DNA from: Lachnospiraceae bacterium UBA1759
Lineage (GTDB): Bacteria; Bacillota; Clostridia; Lachnospirales; Lachnospiraceae
Assembly: GCA_002315555.1 (NCBI GenBank)
Contig: DCHF01000021.1
Span: forward strand, 1-62,732
Direction of reading: 5' to 3'
Length of the DNA: 62,732 nt
The notes beneath the pieces were generated by a model. The model saw only the letters and a list, made by a program, of their open reading frames with translations. It made no database searches and had not been told where the DNA came from. This document shows positions 1-11,361 of this stretch, piece after piece. The translations under genes were made by a program, and so were the position numbers. Numbering within the stretch: the first letter of the stretch is position 1; every line of letters starts with the position of its first letter.

Positions 1-67
1 TGGCGAGACTTGAACTCGCGGCCTCTTGGTCCCGAACCAAGCGCACTACCATCTGTGCCACACCCCG
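1..67 (-). tRNA. tRNA-Pro(CGG), 3' end cut by window edge
   Basis: Read on the minus strand, the sequence folds as a tRNA. The 5' acceptor strand is CGGGGTG (67-61), followed by a D arm. The anticodon stem CTTGG/CCAAG encloses the loop TTCGGGA, giving anticodon CGG, which reads proline codon CCG. The T arm is GCGAG-TTCAAGT-CTCGC. Only CA of the 3' acceptor strand is inside the window; the last five paired bases and the discriminator base lie before position 1. Anticodon and arms are seen directly. Confidence 0.93.
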
Positions 68-155
68 AAAGCTTGATTATTATATAGTCTACGGCACGTT
101 TTGTCAATAGTCTTTTGTGAAGAAAATTTTTCTCGCAATTATGGCAAATATGGTG

Positions 156-161
156 TATAAT
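156..161 (+). promoter_or_regulatory. Possible -10 box for the tmk operon
   Basis: A TATAAT hexamer lies 38 nt before the tmk start in the gap after tRNA-Pro. With a 17-bp spacer the -35 would be TCGCAA (133-138), which is poor. This is the best candidate in the 68-199 gap, which otherwise holds only A/T-rich sequence. Confidence 0.3.
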
Positions 162-199
162 ACCAAACTGTTATATTATGCAGAAAAGGGATGTAATCT

Positions 200-871
200 A
201 TGGGAAAACTGATCGTTCTGGAAGGAATAGACGGTTCCGGTAAAAGTTCACAGTACAAAGCGGTCTGTAGACGGCTGGAACAGGATCATGTCCGTTTTTC
301 ACATATTGTTTTTCCCCGGTATTCCATGGAATCCAGTGCCCTGATCCGTCTTTATCTGAACGGGTATTACGGAACAGACCCAGACGCGGTGAATGCATAT
401 ACGGCCTCAACCTTTTACGCAGTGGACCGCTTCACGTCCTATCGGGACGACTGGGGTAAATTGTACGAGGACGGTGGAATTATTCTTGCTGACCGTTATA
501 CGACATCCAACGCGGTGCATCAGGGGTCCAAGCTTCCGGATGATGAGTTGCCCGGCTTTTTTGCATGGCTGAACGACCTGGAATACGGCAAAATGAAGCT
601 GCCGGAGCCGGACCTGGTGATCTATCTGGACACCGATGTGGAAACCTCTGTTTCCCGGATGCGTAAGCGTGAGATCGATACCGGAACGCACGCAGATATC
701 CATGAAGCGAATGTGGCGTATCTCTCCCGTTGTCTTCACACGGCGAACCTCGCCTGTGACTATTATGGATGGAAGCGGATCTCTTTCCGGAATCCTGACG
801 GCACTGAGCGTTCCCTGGAAGATAAAAGTGAAGAGATATACGCAACAGTAAGGAGCTTTTTATGCCCTTGA
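200..871 (+). CDS. tmk: Thymidylate (dTMP) kinase-like protein
   Basis: It phosphorylates dTMP to dTDP with ATP in the cytoplasm, a step of dTTP synthesis. The 223-residue protein begins with strand-P-loop LEGIDGSGKSS (residues 7-17). It has the thymidylate-kinase DRYTTSN motif near residue 97, the counterpart of the family DRY-x-x-S motif, and a DLVIYLD strand before the lid region. Length is slightly above the usual 200-215. The start is ATG preceded by a weak AGGGATG ribosome-binding site. It overlaps the next gene by 10 bp, which suggests translational coupling with mltG. Some Clostridia carry a second, more canonical tmk elsewhere, so this could be a paralogue; assignment to the family is firm. 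Confidence 0.88.
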   Translation: MGKLIVLEGIDGSGKSSQYKAVCRRLEQDHVRFSHIVFPRYSMESSALIRLYLNGYYGTDPDAVNAYTASTFYAVDRFTSYRDDWGKLYEDGGIILADRYTTSNAVHQGSKLPDDELPGFFAWLNDLEYGKMKLPEPDLVIYLDTDVETSVSRMRKREIDTGTHADIHEANVAYLSRCLHTANLACDYYGWKRISFRNPDGTERSLEDKSEEIYATVRSFLCP

Positions 872-2073
872 AGCGAAAAAACAGTGAACCCAGGGCTGTA
901 CGACCGTCACCAAAGAAAGACGTTAATTACACGCAGGAACTGTCCAAACCGAAGGCCATCCGTACGCGGGAACAGCGCAGCGGCTGCCTCGGTGGATTCA
1001 TGTTCTTTGCCTTTCTCTTCTGCCTGTCTCTGGGACTTGCAGTATTTGGCTGGATGGCTGCAAGTGACATGCTTTCTCTGAACAAAACAAACTTCTCGTC
1101 TTCCGTAACTCTCCCTATGGAGATGTTCACGTCGGAGGAATACACCGTTACCAAAGAAGACGGATCAAAAGAAGTAAAGACAAAGACGACAATCGATCCG
1201 GAGTATCTGGCAAAAACGCTGAAAGATGTCGGTCTGATTCAGTATGACTGGCTGTTTGAGCTCTATTGTCAGTTGTCTCACGCGGAGACGAAGGTGGATC
1301 CCGGAGAATATGAACTGAAATCCTCCTATGATTACCGGGCACTGGTGCAGAACATGCAGCAGGGCGTTGGCGGAATGCGGACGGTGGATGTAACGATTCC
1401 GGAGGGCTTTACCGTGCGGGACGTGTTCCAGCGCCTCTCTGAGAAAAAGGTCTCTTCTTTGGAAAATCTGCAGGCGGCTGCCACCGATGGCGTATTCAAG
1501 TACGATTTTCTGGAAGGTACGGAAGGACAGGGAATAGAACGGCTGGAAGGATATCTGTTCCCGGATACCTATCAGTTCTATGTCGGCACAGAGGCTTCCT
1601 CCGCCATCAACCGGATGCTGAGCAACTTCAGCACCAAGTTCACCGACGATATGAAGATCCGTGCGGCGGAGCTTGGCTATACGATGAAAGACATTGTGAC
1701 TATGGCTTCCATCATTGAAAAAGAAGCCAAGCTGGACGAGGACCGCGCTTATGTTGCTTCCGTCATTTATAACCGGTTGAACATCGGCATGACTCTAGGT
1801 ATGGACACCACTGTCCTTTACCTTTATCCGGAGCACAAGGGCGAGCCCACAGCAGAGATGCTTGCTACAGACTCCCCCTACAACACACATATTTACAACG
1901 GTCTTCCGCCTACACCGATCTGCAATCCCGGTATGGCTTCCATTGAGGCGGCATTGTATCCTGCGGAAAGTGATTACTATTACTTCTATGCTGATATGGA
2001 AAGCGGAAAGCTGAATTTCTTTACGAATTACACGGACTTTGACTACTATGTACAGACACACCGAGACGCTTGA
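862..2073 (+). CDS. mltG: Endolytic murein transglycosylase MltG (YceG-like)
   Basis: MltG cleaves nascent peptidoglycan glycan strands at the outer face of the membrane and so sets strand length. The 403-residue protein has a basic cytoplasmic N-terminus, one membrane segment at about residues 44-67, and a large extracellular part. Family motifs are visible: TIPEGFTVRDVFQRL, LEGYLFPDTYQF and ASIIEKEAK. By comparison with E. coli MltG the catalytic glutamate is Glu286, the first Glu of IIEKE. The gene starts inside tmk, and its 3' end overlaps the U32 gene. MltG beside a U32 gene and alaS resembles the Bacillus subtilis yrrL-yrrN/O-alaS neighbourhood. Confidence 0.93.
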   Translation: MPLKRKNSEPRAVRPSPKKDVNYTQELSKPKAIRTREQRSGCLGGFMFFAFLFCLSLGLAVFGWMAASDMLSLNKTNFSSSVTLPMEMFTSEEYTVTKEDGSKEVKTKTTIDPEYLAKTLKDVGLIQYDWLFELYCQLSHAETKVDPGEYELKSSYDYRALVQNMQQGVGGMRTVDVTIPEGFTVRDVFQRLSEKKVSSLENLQAAATDGVFKYDFLEGTEGQGIERLEGYLFPDTYQFYVGTEASSAINRMLSNFSTKFTDDMKIRAAELGYTMKDIVTMASIIEKEAKLDEDRAYVASVIYNRLNIGMTLGMDTTVLYLYPEHKGEPTAEMLATDSPYNTHIYNGLPPTPICNPGMASIEAALYPAESDYYYFYADMESGKLNFFTNYTDFDYYVQTHRDA

Positions 2074-3272
2074 ACTGCTGAGCCCGGCAGGGGACATGGA
2101 ACGGCTGATTATGGCAGTAACCTATGGTGCTGACGCCGTTTATCTTGCCGGAAGAGAGTTCGGCATGCGGGCCTCCGCAGCAAACTTTGAGAATACGGCT
2201 CTGGAACAGGGCGTTGCCTTTGCCCATGCTCACGGCGTGAAGGTGTATGTGACCTGCAATACACTGCCTAGGGAGGATGAACTGAAGCGGCTGCCCGGGT
2301 ATCTGGAGTTTCTACAGGCAGCGGGAGTGGATGCACTGATCATTGCAGATCTGGGTGTGTTTGCACTGGCCGCGCAGTTTGCTCCGAAGTTGAGGAAGCA
2401 CGTCAGCACCCAGTTGGGTGTGATCAACAGCGCTACGGCGAATTTCCTTTTTGACCGGGGCGCTGACACGGTTGTTCTTGCCCGCGAAACACCGATGGAG
2501 GACATTCGGAAAATCCGGGAAAACACACCGGAAGAGCTGCGTCTGGAGGCCTTTGTCCACGGCGCCATGTGCGTTTCCTTTTCCGGCAGGTGTCTGCTTT
2601 CCAACTACCTGACTGATCGTGACGCCAACCGGGGTCAGTGCGCCCAACCCTGTCGCTGGAAATATCACCTGATGGAAGAAACCCGGCCGGGAGAGTTCTT
2701 TGAGATTTCTGAGGACAAGGGCACCTTTATTCTCAATTCCAACGACATGTGCATGATTGAGCACCTGATGGAACTGATTGACGCTGGTGTCAGCAGCTTC
2801 AAGATTGAAGGACGGATGAAAAGCTCCTATTACACGGCTGTCATCACCAATGCCTACCGGCATGCGCTGGATGCTGCTGTACGTGGAAGTCCTCCTGATC
2901 CGGTATGGATCTGCGAGACCGAGAAAGTGAGCCACCGTCCCTATTCCACCGGGTTTTATTTCGGTTATCCCGGTCAGCACTACGGCACCTCGTCTTACAC
3001 CCAGACCGCCGACATTGTGGCTGTTGTGGAGGAGTGCGATGCAGAGGGCAACGCCGTTTTAACCCAGAGAAACCGCTTTTTTTCCGGAGATTCTCTGGAA
3101 CTTATGAATCCCGAAACAACCCCGGTTCCCTTTGTGGCGGAGCATATTTATGATTCGGAGGGGAACGAACTGCAAGATACCCACCGCGCGATGATGCGTT
3201 TTAGAATGAGGCTGCCGTTCCCGGTTCCTCAGTACACTATCATTAGAAAAAACCGTTTGGAGGATAATATAC

Positions 3273-3280
<8 letters not shown>
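2048..3280 (+). CDS. Peptidase U32 family protein (TrhP-like, tRNA U34 hydroxylation)
   Basis: U32 proteins of this branch (TrhP/YrrN-YrrO) take part in 5-hydroxyuridine formation at tRNA position 34; the peptidase name is historical. The protein has the family opening ELLSPAGDMERLIMAV, a GADAVYLAG strand, a cysteine cluster around NRGQCAQPCRWKY, and SSFKIEGRMKS. I chose ATG at 2048; a TTG at 2039 adds three residues. Both starts lie inside mltG and no good ribosome-binding site is visible, so coupled translation is likely. Its stop overlaps the alaS start. B. subtilis has two tandem copies; here there is one. The exact substrate is inferred from family and neighbours. Confidence 0.85.
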
Positions 3281-5933
<2,653 letters not shown>

Positions 5934-5940
5934 TAGTATA

Positions 5941-6010
5941 CCGGAAAGCTTCCGGAACCGAATAACGCACAATTGAAACAGGGGGCAGGGCATTTTGCCC
6001 GGTCTCCTGT
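5941..6010 (+). other. Two hairpins in the alaS 3' flank
   Basis: The first stem is CCGGAA-AGC-TTCCGG (5941-5955). The second is an imperfect 33-nt hairpin (5978-6010) with outer ACAGG/CCTGT and inner GGGCA-TTT-TGCCC. Neither is followed by a T-tract, so neither is a convincing intrinsic terminator. They may be processing or attenuation structures before the next gene. Confidence 0.35.
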
Positions 6011-6058
6011 AAAGTTGTATTTAGAGCCCGTGAAGATCCGGGCATTTGAAAGGGAAAA

Positions 6059-6661
6059 ATGGCAGAAGTCACAACCTCTACGGTCAAACTGAAACACACC
6101 GTTACCAAAGGTCATTACGGTTATCTGAAGGTACGCAAATTAAAGCTCCTTTTAGGCGCGAGCATTCTGCTTCTCGGAATCATCGGCCTGATGATCATCA
6201 ACTGGCTGGTCTTTAAGACCAATAAGACCTGGCTCTCCATTTTTGCGGCACTTTCCGCCATCCCGATGGCCATGGAGTTTGCCACTTTCTTTTCGATCGT
6301 GAAATTCAAGCAGCGCCCCGAGGAGGAATATGACGAGATTTCGGAGATCGTCGGAAACGGCGTGATGGATTATGAGATCATCGTTGCGAACAAGGACGGC
6401 GCGTCCTTTGAATTTCCGTATGTTTACATTCATGAGAGCGGTATCTACGCGTATTCACCGAACCCCAAGCTCGATGTTTCCGCGACTCAGGAATATGTGC
6501 GAAACTACCTTCGCCTGAATCAGTGCGATGGTCCGTATACGATCTACACCGATCTTCGCGTGTACAAGAACCGCCTGAAGAGTCTGGAACCGTCCGACCG
6601 CGATACCTGCGACGAGTATCTGCTTCAGCAGGAGGGAATCATCCGGGCGATTGCGACCTGA
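6059..6661 (+). CDS. Conserved two-helix membrane protein of unknown function
   Basis: I do not recognise a named family. The 200-residue protein has a basic N-terminus, membrane segments at about 30-52 and 56-80, then a soluble domain of about 115 residues that ends in a helical tail. The basic segment before the first helix suggests the N-terminus and the C-terminal domain face the cytoplasm. The ribosome-binding site GAAAGGG lies close to the ATG. It sits 125 bp after alaS and 51 bp before the pseudouridine synthase, so it may be read from the alaS transcript. No catalytic motif is visible. Confidence 0.75.
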   Translation: MAEVTTSTVKLKHTVTKGHYGYLKVRKLKLLLGASILLLGIIGLMIINWLVFKTNKTWLSIFAALSAIPMAMEFATFFSIVKFKQRPEEEYDEISEIVGNGVMDYEIIVANKDGASFEFPYVYIHESGIYAYSPNPKLDVSATQEYVRNYLRLNQCDGPYTIYTDLRVYKNRLKSLEPSDRDTCDEYLLQQEGIIRAIAT

Positions 6662-6712
6662 TAAATAACACAGTTGCAAAAAGGCTTTCAGTTGATATCC
6701 GGGCGGTAGATT

Positions 6713-7654
6713 ATGTTTGAAATTACGTTAGGCGTGAACCAGTCCAACCAGCGGTTGGACAAGGTGCTGCAAAAGCATCTTCGGGAAGCGCCGAAAAGCT
6801 TTATATACAAAATGCTTCGGAAGAAGAACATCACGCTGAACAAGCAGCGGGCCATCGGGAACGAGATCACCGTTTCCGGGGATACGGTCCAGTTTTTCCT
6901 GTCCGAAGAGACATATAACAAAATGCGCGGCGAAGGCCGCGAGATTACGACGGGCTCCCCGGATTTCCCGGAGATCCCGATCCTGTATGAGGACAATGAT
7001 GTCTGTATTTTTGTAAAACCGGCAGGCATTCTGTCGCAGAAGGCGGTGGAATCGGACTATTCGGTCAATGAATGGATCGTATGGCACGCGGTCGAAAAGG
7101 GCATTATTTCCGATTCCAGATTTGAATCGTTCCGTCCGGCGGTGTGCAACCGTCTGGACCGGAATACCGGCGGGATCATGGCGGCGGGCCTTTCGGAAAA
7201 AGGACTGCAGGTGCTGTCGGAAATGTTCCGTGATCGGACCGTAAAGAAGTATTATTACGCACTGGTCAGGGGACGCGTGACGGAGCCGAGTGAGATCCGC
7301 GGTTATCTTCGGAAGAATGAGCGGACGAATCAGGTGGAAATCTTCAGTTTCCCGGCGCCGGAAGCCAAGCCGATCCATACCCGATACGAGCCGATCAAGG
7401 TCTACAAGGACCGGACGCTTCTCAAGGTCCATCTTCTGACCGGAAGAAGCCATCAGATCCGCGCGCATCTTTCCTCCATCGGCCATCCGATCCTGGGTGA
7501 TCCGAAGTACGGTGATCCGCGGTTTAACATGGATTACAATCTTTTCATGCAGTGTCTGTTTTCGTACCGCACCGAGTTCCCGGTGACGGCGGAGCTGCCG
7601 GGTATCAGCGGAAAGGTGCTGGAAGCACCGATTCCGAAGAACTGGCCGGTTTAA
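6713..7654 (+). CDS. RluA-family RNA pseudouridine synthase
   Basis: It isomerises uridine to pseudouridine in rRNA or tRNA. The 313-residue protein has an N-terminal S4-like RNA-binding segment (NQSNQRLDKVLQKHL, about residues 7-21). The RluA catalytic motif here reads NRLDRNTGG, with the catalytic Asp in RLD; most relatives have HRLD-x-x-TSG. The substrate-side motif is LLTGRSHQIRAHL, followed by GHPILGDPKYG. The size and S4 domain fit the RluC/RluD group, but the target site cannot be assigned. The gene ends 9 bp before recU, so the two are probably co-transcribed. Confidence 0.9.
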   Translation: MFEITLGVNQSNQRLDKVLQKHLREAPKSFIYKMLRKKNITLNKQRAIGNEITVSGDTVQFFLSEETYNKMRGEGREITTGSPDFPEIPILYEDNDVCIFVKPAGILSQKAVESDYSVNEWIVWHAVEKGIISDSRFESFRPAVCNRLDRNTGGIMAAGLSEKGLQVLSEMFRDRTVKKYYYALVRGRVTEPSEIRGYLRKNERTNQVEIFSFPAPEAKPIHTRYEPIKVYKDRTLLKVHLLTGRSHQIRAHLSSIGHPILGDPKYGDPRFNMDYNLFMQCLFSYRTEFPVTAELPGISGKVLEAPIPKNWPV

Positions 7655-7663
7655 GGAGGGCAT

Positions 7664-8197
7664 ATGGCGACCTGGGGAAGCCGGGGCCTCCGCGGATCCG
7701 CACTGGAGGAAATGATCAATTACACAAATGAGGACTACCGGTCGCGGAATCTGGCGCTTGTGCAGAAGGTTCCGACGCCTATTACGCCCATCAACATCGA
7801 TCAGCAGACGCGGCACATTACGCTGGCGTACTTCGATCAGCAGTCCACCGTCGACTACATCGGTGTGGTACAGGGCATTCCGGTCTGTTTTGATGCCAAG
7901 GAGTGTCAGACCGACACGTTCCCTCTCGCCAATGTCCATGAGCACCAGGTGCGTTTCATGGAGGACTGGGAAAAGCAGGAAGGCATCGCCTTCATTCTGT
8001 TGTATTATACGACTCGACAGGAGGCCTATTACCTGCCGTTCCGCGATCTGAAGTTTTTCTGGGACCGCATGCAGAACGGGGGGCGAAAAAGCTTCCGGCT
8101 CGAGGAGATCGACAAAAATTATAAAGTAAACCTGAAGAACGGCGTGTACCTCCATTATCTGGAGGCGCTGCAGCTGGATCTTGTGGGGAGAGAATAA
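7664..8197 (+). CDS. recU: Holliday junction resolvase RecU
   Basis: RecU cuts four-way junctions in the final stage of recombination in Bacillota. The 177-residue protein has the GSRGLRGSALEEMI opening (family GxRGM-x-LE), the catalytic core STVDYIGVVQGIPVCFDAKE with its Asp and Glu metal ligands, and FPLANVHEHQVRFME. Length is close to the family norm of about 170-200. The ribosome-binding site AAGGAGG lies four bases before the ATG. In many Bacillota recU is followed by a class A penicillin-binding protein; here it is followed by polysaccharide genes, so that usual link is absent. Confidence 0.93.
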   Translation: MATWGSRGLRGSALEEMINYTNEDYRSRNLALVQKVPTPITPINIDQQTRHITLAYFDQQSTVDYIGVVQGIPVCFDAKECQTDTFPLANVHEHQVRFMEDWEKQEGIAFILLYYTTRQEAYYLPFRDLKFFWDRMQNGGRKSFRLEEIDKNYKVNLKNGVYLHYLEALQLDLVGRE

Positions 8198-8220
8198 AGT
8201 TATTTGCACGAGGTGAGTTC

Positions 8221-9672
8221 ATGAATAAAGAAAGAACGGTCGATGTCAGGGATCTGATCCTTCATCTTTTGCTTCAGTGGAAGAAGGTGCTTGTATGCAT
8301 GATCGTATTTGCGGTCCTTGCAGGCGGTTACTCCTATGTGAAGAACAGTAAAAACGTGAAGCCGGCACAGACGCGCGATGAAAAACTGGCAAGCGCGGCT
8401 GCAGGCTGCACCGACGATGAACAAATGCGTGCGGAAGGTCTTTATACCGCATATCAGAATCTGACTTCCGCGTATCAGCTGAAATCGGAATACCTTCAGA
8501 ATTCCATTCTGCTGAATCTGGATACGGACTCGATGGGTGCGGTCGAGATGACTTTCTACATTGAAGGCAGTGTTTTCGGTACGGATAATATTTTTGGCGT
8601 TGTGCGCGGGATCGAAGAGACACTTGTGACGGATGAAATGTCCGAAGAGATCGCAGCAGTGCTTGGTGTGGAGAATAATAAGATCTATATTCGGGAGCTT
8701 GTTGCGTTTTCGGACAGTTTTACTTCTGAAGACATGATCCTGGAGCCGGGTGCGGTGAACGGAGCGGTCCTTACGGTCATAACTTATGCGGACAACGCGG
8801 AAAATGCGGAGCGTGTTTCGGAAATCGTGGAAAAGGGCTTGACGGCTGCCGTCGATAACATCGAAGATGCCACCGGTAAATGCACCGCAAATCTGATCCA
8901 GAAGACGCCGAACATCACCTACAAGAGTTATATTTCGGAGAAAAAGAGCAAGACCGCAAGCGAGGTCGTTTCCCTTTATAACAGCATCCTTAAAATGGAT
9001 TCGGATACCCTGAAGCTGAGTGGAAAAGTGGCGACGTATTACAATCAGCTGCTGAACGCAGAGGATGATGCCGCAGTCACGAAAAAGTCTGCGCTTTCCA
9101 TGATCTCGAAGAAGCAGGTCCTTGTCGGCGCGGCCGGCGGTGCGTTCATCGTCCTTTTCCTGGCCTGTGTCTTCTATGTCTTCTCCAGCAGGATCCGTTC
9201 GGTGGCAAGTCTTCGCGACAGTGCCGGTGTTCCGCTCCTCGGCAGCCTTTACACAGCGCCGGATAAGAAGATCGATGCACTCAGCAAGGCGTTTGTTCGT
9301 ATCTTCTACACGAAAGCTCAAAAAGATGCCGAAGCGGACAATGAACTGCTCACGGTTTCCGCGGTGACTTCTGTAGCGGAAGCGCAGGGTGCAAAGATGC
9401 TTTATGTTGCGGTCGATGCCGATGACACAAAGAGCCTTGAAATCGTCGGAAGAATTACCGCACCGCTGAAAGAACAGGGAATTAACTGTGTGACCGGTGG
9501 TATGATCAACAAGAATGCCGCTGCGTTCGAGAATGCAAAAAAGGCAGACGGTGTGATCTTTGCGGAAGTGATCGGCGTGTCCAGGGAAGAAAGCATCGCA
9601 ATGAACGAGGAATTCTGCGCGCTTCACGGTATTCCGGTATTCGGTGTCGTGGCGATTGAAACAACGGTCTGA
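8221..9672 (+). CDS. Wzz-type polysaccharide co-polymerase with degenerate kinase-like tail
   Basis: It probably controls polysaccharide chain length at the membrane. The 483-residue protein has a cytoplasmic start, a membrane helix at about 21-40, an extracellular helical region of about 260 residues, and a second helix at 301-323. That is the Wzz/CpsC plan. The remaining 160 cytoplasmic residues resemble the fold of a bacterial tyrosine kinase or ParA-like ATPase: strands ending in LYVAVDADD, KKADGVIFAEV and GIPVFGVVAI. No Walker A P-loop and no tyrosine-rich tail are visible, so kinase activity is unlikely. It opens the glycan cluster with a GAGGTG ribosome-binding site. Assignment to Wzz is firm; the origin of the tail is inferred. 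Confidence 0.83.
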   Translation: MNKERTVDVRDLILHLLLQWKKVLVCMIVFAVLAGGYSYVKNSKNVKPAQTRDEKLASAAAGCTDDEQMRAEGLYTAYQNLTSAYQLKSEYLQNSILLNLDTDSMGAVEMTFYIEGSVFGTDNIFGVVRGIEETLVTDEMSEEIAAVLGVENNKIYIRELVAFSDSFTSEDMILEPGAVNGAVLTVITYADNAENAERVSEIVEKGLTAAVDNIEDATGKCTANLIQKTPNITYKSYISEKKSKTASEVVSLYNSILKMDSDTLKLSGKVATYYNQLLNAEDDAAVTKKSALSMISKKQVLVGAAGGAFIVLFLACVFYVFSSRIRSVASLRDSAGVPLLGSLYTAPDKKIDALSKAFVRIFYTKAQKDAEADNELLTVSAVTSVAEAQGAKMLYVAVDADDTKSLEIVGRITAPLKEQGINCVTGGMINKNAAAFENAKKADGVIFAEVIGVSREESIAMNEEFCALHGIPVFGVVAIETTV

Positions 9673-9693
9673 TGACCGCTCAGGGGAAGAGAA

Positions 9694-10461
9694 ATGGAAT
9701 TTCAGCATAAGGTCGATACAAGCGCGATCCGTAAATGCAATATCATGGGCGTTGATATCGCGGAAGTCGATATGAAGCGTCTTCTGGAGTTCACGAATGC
9801 GAACATCAAGGAACTTTCCGGAGATTATATGTGCGTCAGTAATGTACATACGACGGTCACAAGCGCGGAGGATCCGGCGTATTTAAAGATTCAGAACAGC
9901 GGGATCCTGGCGATTCCGGACGGCGGTCCGCTGGCATCCGTCGGCAGAAAACGCGGCTTTTCGGAAATGGAAAGAACGACCGGACCCAGCTACATGGGCG
10001 AGGTCCTCGACATCAGTGCCGAGCACGGCTATCGTCACTTCTTTTACGGAAGCACTCAGGAAACGCTGGATAAGTTAAAAGAAGCTCTTGAGAGCCGTTA
10101 CCCGGGGCTTGAGATCGCGGGAATGTACAGCCCGCCGTTCCGACCGCTGACGGAAGAGGAAAACGCAGGAATCGTTCAGATGATCGATTCCGCGGATCCG
10201 GATTTTCTCTGGATCGGCCTCGGCGCACCCAAACAGGAAAAATGGATGGCGGCACATCAGGGAGAGGTGAAAGGCTTTATGGTCGGCGTCGGCGCAGCCT
10301 TCGACTACTTCGCAGGGAACATTAAGCGTGCACCGATGTGGATGCAGAAGAGTAATCTGGAGTGGCTGTATCGTCTGCTGCAGGATCCAAAGCGTCTTTT
10401 CAGCCGGTATTTGAAGACCAACTCAAAGTTTATCTGGCATGCGGTTATTAAAGGGGAATGA
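9694..10461 (+). CDS. WecG/TagA/CpsF family glycosyltransferase (GT26)
   Basis: Members add the second sugar, often N-acetylmannosamine or a related residue, to a lipid-linked intermediate at the cytoplasmic face of the membrane. The 255-residue protein shows CVSNVHTTVTSAEDP, AIPDGGPLASVGRK, the ERTTGPSYM segment, FLWIGLGAPKQEKWM and GVGAAFDYFAGNIKRAP, which are hallmarks of the family. The C-terminal amphipathic part, QKSNLEWLYRLLQDPKRLF, probably associates with the membrane. It overlaps the next gene by 4 bp (ATGA). No priming glycosyl-1-phosphate transferase is in this window, so the lipid-linked acceptor must be made elsewhere. Confidence 0.92.
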   Translation: MEFQHKVDTSAIRKCNIMGVDIAEVDMKRLLEFTNANIKELSGDYMCVSNVHTTVTSAEDPAYLKIQNSGILAIPDGGPLASVGRKRGFSEMERTTGPSYMGEVLDISAEHGYRHFFYGSTQETLDKLKEALESRYPGLEIAGMYSPPFRPLTEEENAGIVQMIDSADPDFLWIGLGAPKQEKWMAAHQGEVKGFMVGVGAAFDYFAGNIKRAPMWMQKSNLEWLYRLLQDPKRLFSRYLKTNSKFIWHAVIKGE

Positions 10462-11309
10462 TGATGAACGATAAGGAGTTTGAAGAATACAAGGTGCAGC
10501 TCCGGAAGGTCCAGCTGGTTCAGCTGGAGATCCTGAAAGAAATTGACCGGGTATGTAAAAAGAACGATATTCCTTATCATTTGGATTCCGGAACACTTCT
10601 TGGCGCAGTACGTCACAAGGGATTCATTCCCTGGGATGATGATTTGGATATCGGAATGACACGACCGAATTATGAAAGGTTTCTGAAGGTCGCGAGATCT
10701 GAACTTGATGACCGGTTTTACTGCTTGAACTGGCATGATTATGATGATTATGGTCTGGCATTTGCCAAAGTAAAGCGGAAAAACACGCTGTATGTGGAAA
10801 ATTTAGCCAGAAACTCCAGGCATTCCGAAATCTATGTCGATGTATTTCCTTACGACAACTTCCCGGGTACAAAGTGCGCAAAGGTTCTTCAGGGGTATCC
10901 GCTCCTTGTGCTGAGAGCACTTATTAAAATCAAAGCGGGCATTCTTCCCTGGGCCGGCGGCGGATTAAAGAAGCGACTCAAATATCTGCCCGCAGTGGCT
11001 CTTGCACAGGTGTTTTCTTCTTCACGAATGATTTCGTGGTATGAAAAAATCGCGCAGAAGTATAGTGATGATAAAAAGAGTGAATGGTATTTCCCGCAGG
11101 GGATCTCACGATACGGAACATGGATCCTGCGCAAGGAATGGCTGGACAACTTAAGTTCCGTAAGTTTTGAAAATGAGACGTTTCCGGCTCCATCGGACAG
11201 TGCGGCGTATTTGACTCACGCATATGGTGATTATATGAAGCTTCCGCCTGAAGAGAAACGGTGGAACCGTCATCAGATCCTGAAAGTAGAGTTTGATGAG
11301 AATACATGA
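10458..11309 (+). CDS. LicD family phosphotransferase (first copy)
   Basis: LicD enzymes move phosphocholine or a similar phospho-alcohol from a CDP carrier to a sugar. The 283-residue protein has the family signature LDSGTLLGAVRHKGFIPWDDD, with Trp59 and the acidic run Asp60-Asp61-Asp62-Leu-Asp64 that binds metal. The C-terminal THAYGDYMKLPPEEKR is also typical. It overlaps the glycosyltransferase by 4 bp. A second LicD lies at 15436, and two LicC-like cytidylyltransferases lie further downstream. This supports real phospho-alcohol decoration of the polysaccharide. Whether the group is choline is not shown. Confidence 0.9.
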   Translation: MMMNDKEFEEYKVQLRKVQLVQLEILKEIDRVCKKNDIPYHLDSGTLLGAVRHKGFIPWDDDLDIGMTRPNYERFLKVARSELDDRFYCLNWHDYDDYGLAFAKVKRKNTLYVENLARNSRHSEIYVDVFPYDNFPGTKCAKVLQGYPLLVLRALIKIKAGILPWAGGGLKKRLKYLPAVALAQVFSSSRMISWYEKIAQKYSDDKKSEWYFPQGISRYGTWILRKEWLDNLSSVSFENETFPAPSDSAAYLTHAYGDYMKLPPEEKRWNRHQILKVEFDENT

Positions 11310-11361
11310 AATGGAATACAGCGTTGAATGATCGGCAAAGCATTCGGAAAGAATTTGTAAT

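Noticed and set aside
3200..3272. T-box riboswitch before alaS
   Set aside because: The start of alaS lies inside the preceding gene and no leader or antiterminator stem can be placed there.
6728..8209. Long minus-strand open frame of 493 codons opposite the pseudouridine synthase and recU
   Set aside because: Both plus-strand genes have clear family motifs. The minus frame lacks any recognisable motif and spans two genes, so it is a codon-bias shadow.
8200..9849. Minus-strand open frame of 549 codons opposite the Wzz-like gene
   Set aside because: It contains no plausible domain and no ribosome-binding site, and the plus strand encodes a membrane protein with the expected topology.
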